64,000 bases of DNA, from positions 82,246 to 146,245 of the forward strand of contig JAJFJA010000055.1 in the NCBI GenBank assembly GCA_021774445.1. Reading direction: 5' to 3'. The position numbers and the translations under genes were made by a program. Source of the DNA: Alphaproteobacteria bacterium. Lineage in GTDB: Bacteria > Pseudomonadota > Alphaproteobacteria > UBA6615. The notes under the pieces are model-generated. The model was not told the origin of the DNA and ran no database searches. It worked only from the letters and a program-made list of their open reading frames with translations. Of the stretch, positions 55,426 to 64,000 are shown piece after piece. Every line of letters begins with the position of its first letter. The first letter of the stretch is position 1.

Positions 55426-56616
55426 TTAGCCGGTCGCCGCCATCATGGCGACGAAGCGCTTGAACAAATAGTGACTGTCCTGTGGGCCCGGCGAAGCCTC
55501 AGGATGATACTGCACCGAGAACACCGGCGCCCCGTCCACTTTGATACCCTCGAGCGACTCATCGAACAGCGAGACGTGGGTCATGCTGACGCCGTCGGGC
55601 AGGCTGTCCTTATCGACCACGAAGCCATGGTTCTGGCTGGTGATCTCCACTTTTCCGGTCTCAAGGTCTTTAACCGGGTGATTGGCGCCGCGATGTCCGT
55701 GATGCATCTTGCTCGTTCGCGCCCCCAGCGCCAGCGCCAGGATCTGATGGCCCAGGCAAATCCCGAAGGTCGGGACGCCGGCATCCAGAACGCCCTTCAC
55801 CATGGCGACGGCATAGCGCCCCGTTGCCGCCGGGTCCCCCGGCCCGTTGGCCAGGAAAACGCCGTCCGGCCGGTGCCTCAGCACGTCCTCGGCCGTGGCC
55901 GACGCCGGCACCACCGTCACCGCGCAGCCAAGATCGGCGAGGTTGCGCAAGATATTGCGCTTGGCTCCGAAATCCACGGCAACCACCTTATACCGTGCTT
56001 CGCCGAGGGTGCCGTAGCCGGCGCCGAGCCGCCACGTTGTCTCAGTCCATTCGTAGCTTTGCCGGCACGACACGTCCTTGGCCAGATCCATGCCTTCGAG
56101 TCCCGGCCAGGCGGCCGCCTCGGCCTGCAGTGCGGCCACATCGGGGGCGCCATCGGCGGCATGCAGGATGGTGCCGACCGGCGCCCCGCCGTCGCGGATC
56201 CGTCGGGTCAGCCGCCGCGTGTCGATTCCGGCCAGCCCGACCAGGTCCATACTCGCCAGCCAATCGCCGAAATGTTGCGCCGCCCGCCAGTTGCTCGGCT
56301 CGGAAATAGCGGCGCGCAATACACAGCCGCGCGCCGCTGGCGTTGTCGTTTCCACATCCTCGGCATTGCTGCCTACATTGCCGATATGTGGAAAAGTGAA
56401 CGTGATGATCTGCCCGGCATAGGACGGATCGGTCATGATTTCTTGATAGCCGGTGATCGAGGTATTGAAGCACACTTCGCCGACCGCACGGCCGACGCGA
56501 CCCAGGCCGCGGCCCCAAAAAACCTCGCCGGATGCCAGCACCAGCGCGCCGGTCGCCCAGTCCGGTACCTCGCGGTCAAGCCGGCCAGGCGGCCTTGTTG
56601 CCTCCGCGCTCGACAT
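55426..56616 (-). CDS. carA: Carbamoyl-phosphate synthase small subunit
   Basis: Glutamine amidotransferase subunit supplying ammonia to CarB. 396 residues with the CPSase small-chain domain ([51 protein letters not shown]) and the class I GATase domain. The nucleophile cysteine is in [11 protein letters not shown] at about 285, and the catalytic His/Glu in [12 protein letters not shown] chose the ATG at 56616 (MSSAEATRP), with GGGGACA upstream; the frame opens earlier at 56676 with an unlikely extension. Operon carA-carB. Confidence 0.96.
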   Translation of the reverse strand: MSSAEATRPPGRLDREVPDWATGALVLASGEVFWGRGLGRVGRAVGEVCFNTSITGYQEIMTDPSYAGQIITFTFPHIGNVGSNAEDVETTTPAARGCVLRAAISEPSNWRAAQHFGDWLASMDLVGLAGIDTRRLTRRIRDGGAPVGTILHAADGAPDVAALQAEAAAWPGLEGMDLAKDVSCRQSYEWTETTWRLGAGYGTLGEARYKVVAVDFGAKRNILRNLADLGCAVTVVPASATAEDVLRHRPDGVFLANGPGDPAATGRYAVAMVKGVLDAGVPTFGICLGHQILALALGARTSKMHHGHRGANHPVKDLETGKVEITSQNHGFVVDKDSLPDGVSMTHVSLFDESLEGIKVDGAPVFSVQYHPEASPGPQDSHYLFKRFVAMMAATG

Positions 56617-56685
56617 GTGTGTGTCCCCGGGTGTGGTCGTGTCGTTGTCTGCTGAGCTCGCGCCGGCCTTGCGCAAACCGCCGGT

Positions 56686-56714
56686 TACATAGGTCAGTGC
56701 CTCGCCCGCGTCAA
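56686..56714 (-). promoter_or_regulatory. Candidate carA promoter
   Basis: On the minus strand TTGACG (56709-56714) and TATGTA (56686-56691) with a 17-base spacer, about 70 bases before the carA ATG. The -35 box is near consensus; the -10 is weaker. Confidence 0.45.
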
Positions 56715-56725
56715 GTTCAATACCG

Positions 56726-56750
56726 CATTGAAAGTACTTTTATTTCAATG
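56726..56750. promoter_or_regulatory. Inverted repeat between carA and yqeY
   Basis: A perfect 8-base inverted repeat, CATTGAAA (56726-56733) and TTTCAATG (56743-56750), around a 9-base AT-rich spacer. It lies between divergent genes, just upstream of the candidate carA promoter, so it may be an operator. No terminator-like T-run follows. Confidence 0.45.
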
Positions 56751-56830
56751 CCTTAGAAAATTTCCTCTGATTGCCATTCCGGTCAAAATGGTCTAACGTC
56801 GGCGACTTCGCGATCAGTCGAGGCATCTTT

Positions 56831-57292
56831 ATGCTGCGAGACCGCCTGGCGGAAGCGCTCAAACCTGCGCTGAAGGAACGCAAGGAAATAACCGTTGCGA
56901 CCTTGCGCCTGATCCTCGCTGCGCTGAAGGACCGGGATATCGCTGCCCGTGGCAAAGGCAATGACGACGGGATCTCCGACGATGAGATTCTCTCGATGCT
57001 GCAGACCATGGTCCGCCAACGTCTGGAGAGCATCGCCTTGTATGAACAAGGAGGCCGCCTCGAACTGGCGGAGCGCGAGCAGGAAGAGATCCGCGTGATC
57101 CGTGAATTCCTGCCGCGTCAGCTCGACGAAGACGAAATACGCCAGGCCGTTTCTGACTCCATTGCGCAGACCGGTGCCGGCGGACTGAAGGATATGGGCC
57201 GCGTCATGGCGGCCTTGCGTGAGCACTATGCCGGGCAGATGGACTTCGGCAAGGCCAGCGCTATTGTGAAGGAACTTCTCGCCGCCGCGTGA
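56831..57292 (+). CDS. yqeY: GatB/YqeY domain-containing protein
   Basis: 153-residue YqeY family protein, related to the tail domain of the amidotransferase GatB; role in tRNA-dependent amidation is suspected but unproven. Features: MLRDRLAEALKPALKERKEI, LRLILAALKDRDIAARG, EEIRVIREFLPRQLDEDEIRQAV, and the end GKASAIVKELLAAA. I chose the ATG at 56831, with GAGG eight bases upstream; the frame opens at 56771. It precedes dnaG and rpoD, a common alphaproteobacterial order (yqeY-dnaG-rpoD). Confidence 0.92.
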   Translation: MLRDRLAEALKPALKERKEITVATLRLILAALKDRDIAARGKGNDDGISDDEILSMLQTMVRQRLESIALYEQGGRLELAEREQEEIRVIREFLPRQLDEDEIRQAVSDSIAQTGAGGLKDMGRVMAALREHYAGQMDFGKASAIVKELLAAA

Positions 57293-57376
57293 GGGCCGTG
57301 CCGCCACCGGGGGCGATAACCGGCTTGGCGGCAACCAGTCTCAACCTCGGCGGCGGTTCAAGAAACGGCACGGGCA

Positions 57377-59158
57377 ATGGCCTTTCCGCCACAATTTCTC
57401 GACGAACTGCGCAGTCGCCTGCCGATTTCGGAAGTGGCCGGCCGCAGTGTTCGCCTCACTCGGCGCGGCGCCGAGCATTCCGGCCTCTGCCCCTTCCATG
57501 CCGAAAAATCGCCGTCCTTCACCATCAACGACGACAAGGGCTTCTTTCACTGCTTCGGCTGTGGCGCCCATGGCGACGTGCTGTCCTTTGTCATGCAGGC
57601 CGAAGGACTGACTTTTCCCGACGCCGTCGAGCGCCTCGCCGCCGAGGCCGGCTTGCCGGTCCCCCAGGCGACGCCGGAGGATCGCGCCCGCAACACCCGG
57701 CAAAAGGGTCTGTTGGATCTGCTGGAAGCAGCCTGTCTCTGGTATCAGGCCCAGCTCACCGGCCCCAGCGGCCGCGAAGCCCGCGACTACCTGCGCGGGC
57801 GCGGCCTCGACGAACAAACCATCGGCCGTTTTCGCCTCGGTTTTGCACCCGATCAGCGCGGCGCTCTGAGACGAGCGCTGTCCGATCTTGGCGCGACCGC
57901 GGAACAAATCGCCGAGATCGGTGTGGTCAAGGCCAGTCCCGGCGGCGCTAGTCCTCGGGACTACTTCTTTGGCCGCGTGATCTTCCCGATCACCGACCGT
58001 CGTGGCCGGGTCATCGCCTTCGGCGGCCGCACCCTGGGCGATGGCCAGCCGAAATATCTCAATTCCCCGGACACCCCACTATTCCACAAGGGGCGCGTGC
58101 TCTATGGCCTCGCCCAGGCCCGGGAGGCCGCCCGCAAATCCGGCGAGGTGATCGTGACCGAGGGCTATATGGATGTCATCGCCCTCGCCCGAGCCGGTTT
58201 TCACAACGCCGTGGCCCCCCTCGGTACGGCGTTGACCGCCGACCAGTTGCAGGCCCTGTGGCGCCTGGCGCCGGAGCCCTTATTATGTTTCGACGGCGAT
58301 GCCGCCGGCCAGCGCGCCGCCCATCGCGCCGCCGAACGCGCCCTGCCGCTACTCCAGCCTGGCCAATCTCTTAGATTTATCACGCTGCCCGCCGGCGAGG
58401 ACCCCGACAGCCTCATCGCCGCCGCCGGCCCGGGCGCGTTCACCGCCGCCATGACCCGGGCCCAGCCTCTGGTGGACCTGATCTGGCAGTCTGAGTCCGG
58501 TGCCCGGCCGCTGGATACGCCGGAACGCCGTGCCGATCTTGAGCGCCGCCTCAATGCCCGCGTCGACGCCATCGCCGACCGCGCGGTGCAATATCAATAT
58601 CGCACTGAGTTTCGCGCCCGTCAGCGCCGCCAGGCCCCGAAAATCCGGCCTCGCGACGGCCGTTATGCGCCGCCGCGCGAGGTGCTGGGAACGCGGATTG
58701 ACGTTGCCAGCCTGCCGACTCAGCAGGAATATTGGCTTCTAGCGCTGATTATTAACCACCCGGGGCTTATAGAGCGCGAGTGGGAGGCCTTGTCCCAACT
58801 CAATTTATCGGCTCAGCCGCTTGACAGACTGCTACGGGAAACCCTAAATCTGGCCGCTTCGCGGCCTGATCTTGACAGCCGGGATATTCATCGCCACCTC
58901 ATGGGGCACGGCTTCGAGGCACAACTGAAAAGGGTCGCGAACCCAACGCTTTACCGTCAGGCGGCCTTTGCCGCGCCCGAGGCGCCCGCTGAAGAGGCGG
59001 AAGGCGCTTTGGCAGCTATCTTGGCGGCTTACGGAAAGCGCCGATTGATGGTAGATCGGGCGGCCGCAGAGCGTGATCTGGCCGACAATATGACCGAGGA
59101 GAGTTACGACCGGCTGCTGCGTATCATGGACGAGCAGGCGGGTCGGGGGGCGAAGTAG
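57377..59158 (+). CDS. dnaG: DNA primase
   Basis: Synthesises RNA primers at the replication fork. 593 residues: the zinc-binding domain (CPFHAEKSPSF, then FHCFGCG, about 37-64), the catalytic core with TOPRIM (EGYMDVIALARAGFHNAVAPLGTALT and CFDGDAAGQRAA) and the C-terminal helicase-binding domain (about 450-593). All expected motifs are intact. It lies 84 bases after yqeY and 60 before rpoD. Confidence 0.97.
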   Translation: MAFPPQFLDELRSRLPISEVAGRSVRLTRRGAEHSGLCPFHAEKSPSFTINDDKGFFHCFGCGAHGDVLSFVMQAEGLTFPDAVERLAAEAGLPVPQATPEDRARNTRQKGLLDLLEAACLWYQAQLTGPSGREARDYLRGRGLDEQTIGRFRLGFAPDQRGALRRALSDLGATAEQIAEIGVVKASPGGASPRDYFFGRVIFPITDRRGRVIAFGGRTLGDGQPKYLNSPDTPLFHKGRVLYGLAQAREAARKSGEVIVTEGYMDVIALARAGFHNAVAPLGTALTADQLQALWRLAPEPLLCFDGDAAGQRAAHRAAERALPLLQPGQSLRFITLPAGEDPDSLIAAAGPGAFTAAMTRAQPLVDLIWQSESGARPLDTPERRADLERRLNARVDAIADRAVQYQYRTEFRARQRRQAPKIRPRDGRYAPPREVLGTRIDVASLPTQQEYWLLALIINHPGLIEREWEALSQLNLSAQPLDRLLRETLNLAASRPDLDSRDIHRHLMGHGFEAQLKRVANPTLYRQAAFAAPEAPAEEAEGALAAILAAYGKRRLMVDRAAAERDLADNMTEESYDRLLRIMDEQAGRGAK

Positions 59159-59218
59159 GGGCGAGGCCGCATCGGGTGATCGGGCGGCGCATGTGCATTT
59201 AGGGGGCACGGGAGTCTA

Positions 59219-61393
<2,175 letters not shown>

Positions 61394-61414
61394 GCTTCCT
61401 TACCGGTTTCGCGA

Positions 61415-62764
61415 GTGAATATCGCGAGCCTGCAAAGTTCGCCGATCGCCGACCTTTGGCTGCGGCCCTGGTATGACCGCATGGCCGCCGATATTTTGGC
61501 GCGCTGGTATTTCCCCCTGTCACGGGCCTGGGCGGCGGCATGTCAAGCCGCCGGCGATCCGGCCCGCTTCGCCGCGGCGGCGCCCTATGATGGTCCTCCC
61601 AGTTCCGGCCTAGACAAAGCTCTGCGCGCCGTGGCGGCGAAGGCTGACGCCTATCGCACCGCCGAAGCCACCTGGGCTGACATGGTCTTCGCCCCGGATC
61701 CCCCGGACGGCCGGGCCGCCGCCACCGTGACCGAAACTCGTTTGGCCGCCGCCCACACCCTCATGGCGACGCGTCGCCGTTTCGTGCCATGGCAAGTCCG
61801 CCGCCGTTTTCCAACCGTGCGCTGGCGCGTGGCGTCGGTGGATGCGGCGCGGCGCCGCCATGGTCCGCGGCTGCACGGCATCGCCTTTCCCGCACCAGTC
61901 GTCGCGGGCGCGGTTCAGCTATCCCATCCTCTGCGCGAACCCGACCGTGAGACCTTTTGGTTGCGCTTCGACAGCACGGTGTCGGGCACCCCAGACATCG
62001 CCTGGGCCCGCGTCGACAAACCGCCCGGCCGCTGCCGCGGGGCCGTTATCCTGGCCCATGGCATCGGTATTGAGACCGAGTTCTGGCGCGGCCTCGCGAC
62101 AGGTCACGCCGGGATTCTCGCCGCCGGTTACGCTTTAGTGGCGCCGGAGGGGCCGTATCATGGCCGCCGTTGTCCGCCGGGATTTTATGGCGGTGAGGGC
62201 GTTTTCGCCGCCGGCGTGCAAGGCTTGCTCGACTACACCGCGGCCCACGTTTCCGAACTCGGCCGTTTAATCGCCTGGGCCCGCGCGGCCTTTGCCGGGC
62301 CGGTCGGCCTTGCCGGCATCAGCCTCGGCGCCTTGACCACCCAGATCGTTGCCGTGGCGGCTCATGGCTGGTCGCCCGAGCAGCGCCCCGATGCGCTGCT
62401 TTTGGTCACGGCCAGCGACTCAGTCGTCGCTGCGGCCATCGAGGGGCGGCTGGCGCGCCTGCTCGGCGTGCCCGCGGCCGTCGCCGCTGCGGGCTGGACG
62501 CCGCAGGCGTGGCAGCCTTATTTACCGTTGCTCGAGCCCCGCGGCGCGCCCGCTTTGCCCGCCGAACGCATCCTTGCAGTCCTTGGCACCGCCGACGAAA
62601 TCATGCCCTATCATGCCGGCGACGCGCTGATGACCCGCTGGCAGGTCCCCCGGCACAATGTCTTCCGTCGCCGCCAGGGCCACTTCTCTGCCTCCCTCGG
62701 GTTAGCTCGCGACGACACGCCCATGCGCCGTCTCACCGAACTGCTCGATGCGGGCGTAGACTAG
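61415..62764 (+). CDS. Alpha/beta hydrolase (ABHD18/DUF2048-like)
   Basis: 449-residue serine-hydrolase fold protein. The nucleophile elbow GISLG places the serine at about 303; VILAHGIGIETEFWRG holds the oxyanion region; GTADEIMPYHAGDAL and RRRQGHFSASLG may supply the acid and histidine. The long N-terminal part (1-170) is characteristic of the ABHD18-like group, a low-confidence assignment. The start is a GTG at 61415, 21 bases after rpoD. No signal peptide; substrate unknown. Confidence 0.78.
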   Translation: MNIASLQSSPIADLWLRPWYDRMAADILARWYFPLSRAWAAACQAAGDPARFAAAAPYDGPPSSGLDKALRAVAAKADAYRTAEATWADMVFAPDPPDGRAAATVTETRLAAAHTLMATRRRFVPWQVRRRFPTVRWRVASVDAARRRHGPRLHGIAFPAPVVAGAVQLSHPLREPDRETFWLRFDSTVSGTPDIAWARVDKPPGRCRGAVILAHGIGIETEFWRGLATGHAGILAAGYALVAPEGPYHGRRCPPGFYGGEGVFAAGVQGLLDYTAAHVSELGRLIAWARAAFAGPVGLAGISLGALTTQIVAVAAHGWSPEQRPDALLLVTASDSVVAAAIEGRLARLLGVPAAVAAAGWTPQAWQPYLPLLEPRGAPALPAERILAVLGTADEIMPYHAGDALMTRWQVPRHNVFRRRQGHFSASLGLARDDTPMRRLTELLDAGVD

Positions 62765-62825
62765 CGCGCCGGCACTGGCCGCATCCCGGCGATGCTGCTA
62801 TAGAAATCGCCGTCAGCCCTCGGCG

Positions 62826-62902
62826 GGGCCCGTAGCTCAATTGGTTAGAGCCGGCCGCTCATAACGGTCTGGTTGCAGGTTCGAGTCCTGCCGGGCCCAC
62901 CA
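62826..62902 (+). tRNA. tRNA with CAT anticodon (tRNA-Ile2 or elongator tRNA-Met)
   Basis: 77 bases with encoded CCA. Acceptor stem GGGCCCG/CGGGCCC; D arm GCTC/GAGC; anticodon stem GGCCG/CGGTC (one G-T pair) with loop CTCATAA; T arm GCAGG TTCGAGT CCTGC. CAT can be elongator Met or, after lysidine modification, Ile. I lean to Ile2 from the stem sequence but cannot settle it. Confidence 0.93.
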
Positions 62903-63717
62903 CCCAGTTTCCCACCTGTCCGCCACCAAACTACGCCGGCGAGGAAAGCGGCGGAACCGGCGGGTTTGGCGGCCCTGTCCCTGGTGTCTTGGCGCGGGGA
63001 GACCTGTCGGCGGAGACAATCGGGGCCATTAAAGGCCTGAGTCTCTGTCGGCCCATTTCCGCGACCAAACCATCATGGTCACTCGTACCGATTGGACCTC
63101 ATTGGGGCCGTTCAAGCCATTTCGTTGGCGAGTCGTCAATGCATTGCAGGGGTTAATCGGGTCCGGACAATGAAACCGGCCCTGCAACCTGCGAGAATGG
63201 ACCTGCAGGGTAATTGTCCCCGGACTGTCGATCCGCGAATGACCGCGGGCGGCATGGACAAAGGGCTCGGTGACGCGATCGATGCAGTGCCAAATCGCTC
63301 TCCGATTGCGGATCTCCGCGGCTCTCGCCTGGGCTCTCGAACAGCCCGACGGCGAAGCGACGGCCCGTCTTCTCGAGAACCTAAAATAGTTTGGATCTCG
63401 CGCGCGCATTTCTCTGGGGCGGATATCTTCGCCCGCCGCTGGACAAGATCCTCGGACCAGTCGACCGTGCTCGCCAGGGCGGACAAGTCGCTCATTGCTA
63501 GGTGATAGGATAGTGCCTTGGCGGGCAGGTCGGCGCCATTTGAACGGTTTGGAGTATCTGGGCAAAAGGCCGCTTGGGGTCAAATGCAGAAGTCAGAGAT
63601 GACGCCAGCAACGTCGGCGCTGGGAGGGGAAGCGGAAGGAATGGGTCGAATGTCAGCTCTCGGTACTAGATCAGTCGTACCAGCGACGTGGCCCTGACAG
63701 CCGCTTGTAGCCGAGGG
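62903..63717. other. Gene-poor interval between the tRNA and the insertion sequence
   Basis: About 815 bases. Open frames on both strands here are short, overlapping and unlike any protein I know; no ribosome binding site supports them. No integrase, attachment-site copy of the tRNA end or terminator was seen. It may be decayed sequence. Confidence 0.6.
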
Positions 63718-64000
63718 TGTTGAAGAAGTCCTTTGAGGGGCTCGGACAGTCGTGATTCCTTGCTTGTGAGAACGGGGCAAGAGGATCAGGGCGATGATGG
63801 GTGAGCCTGTAGGTCGGCAAAGCCGTCTGTTTTATCAATTCGATCTCGAAGATATAGTGCCGGGCGATCATCTGCTGCGCCGGATCGACGCGGTTCTGGA
63901 CTTGAGCTGGCTGCGCGGCGAGATGCAGCCCCATTACAGCCACCTGGGCTGCCCTTCGGTGTGCCCCGAGCTGATGATGCGGATGCTTTTGGTCGGCTAT
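63718..64000 (+). mobile_element. Left end of an insertion sequence (IS1182/IS5-like)
   Basis: TGTTGAAGAAGTCC at about 63720 resembles the terminal repeats of this group and lies about 75 bases before the transposase start. The right end lies outside the window, so the inverted repeats cannot be matched and the left boundary is tentative. Confidence 0.55.
63794..64000 (+). CDS. Transposase, partial (N-terminal part)
   Basis: The first 69 residues of a transposase, open to the window edge. MMGEPVGRQSRLFYQFDLED, VPGDHLLRRIDAVLDLSWLR, and CPELMMRMLLVGY match the N-terminal DUF772-type domain of IS1182/IS5-like transposases. The catalytic DDE domain would lie to the right of the window. Two adjacent ATGs (63794, 63797) are possible starts; AGAGGATCAGG lies upstream. 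Confidence 0.88.
   Translation, partial: MMGEPVGRQSRLFYQFDLEDIVPGDHLLRRIDAVLDLSWLRGEMQPHYSHLGCPSVCPELMMRMLLVGY

Noticed and set aside
62837..63019. Minus-strand frame reading ARQDSNLQPDRYERPALTN
   Set aside because: Antisense of the CAT tRNA; a classic database artefact, not a gene.
63029..63583. 184-codon minus-strand open frame near the right end
   Set aside because: No recognisable domain, no ribosome binding site, overlapped by open frames of similar quality on the other strand.
62903..63717. Prophage or integrative element at the tRNA
   Set aside because: No integrase gene and no repeat of the tRNA 3' end found within the window.

Overview
The window is GC-rich chromosomal DNA from an alphaproteobacterium, most likely Rhodospirillales-like. 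Supporting features are the cpdR-type response regulator, the DUF4167 protein, the zinc-less 41-residue L36, the carBA / yqeY / dnaG / rpoD block, and the prfA-prmC-DUF4167-clpB order. Almost everything is housekeeping or core metabolism. There is no prophage, plasmid backbone or CRISPR array. The only mobile DNA is an insertion sequence cut by the right edge.

Left part (1-15.7 kb): ubiG faces away from a long rightward run of lysC, ptsP, a RodZ-like membrane protein, ispG, hisS, hemA, prfA, prmC, a DUF4167 protein and clpB. Middle-left (15.7-29.8 kb): a leftward run with an M23 envelope endopeptidase; a trehalose cassette (otsB, GH15 hydrolase, otsA, glk); a four-gene Mla/MCE lipid-transport operon; agmatinase; a lytic transglycosylase; a GNAT acetyltransferase; and an N-formylglutamate amidohydrolase-like gene. 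A compact unannotated small-RNA gene lies at about 28.14-28.22 kb. Then come cpdR and tRNA-Val.

Middle (30.6-43.7 kb): the stress operon prkA / DUF444 / spoVR runs leftward. It is followed by a gene-free 650-base stretch, the tiny rpmJ gene, glcDEF rightward, a coupled DUF2817/DUF3052 pair leftward, a TPR lipoprotein-like or periplasmic protein, and msrP. Middle-right (43.9-51 kb): a LysR regulator, trxB, class III alcohol dehydrogenase, and an unexplained trio made of an ELM1-family protein, a 2OG-Fe(II) oxygenase and a 636-residue unknown protein. Right part (51-64 kb): an Lrp/AsnC regulator, greA, carB and carA, then yqeY, dnaG, rpoD, an alpha/beta hydrolase and a CAT-anticodon tRNA. The end is about 0.9 kb of gene-poor sequence and the start of a transposase.

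How the genes fit together: the trehalose cassette encodes synthesis (OtsA, OtsB), probable hydrolysis (GH15) and glucose re-phosphorylation (Glk), so it could run as a closed cycle. The Mla genes form one envelope lipid transporter. The glc genes form one glycolate oxidase. The most notable non-textbook items are the putative small RNA with an anti-Shine-Dalgarno segment, the 2OG oxygenase plus unknown pair, in-frame minisatellites in three conserved genes (including rpoD), and an interspersed palindromic element. All calls come from reading the sequence and translations; no database search was possible.
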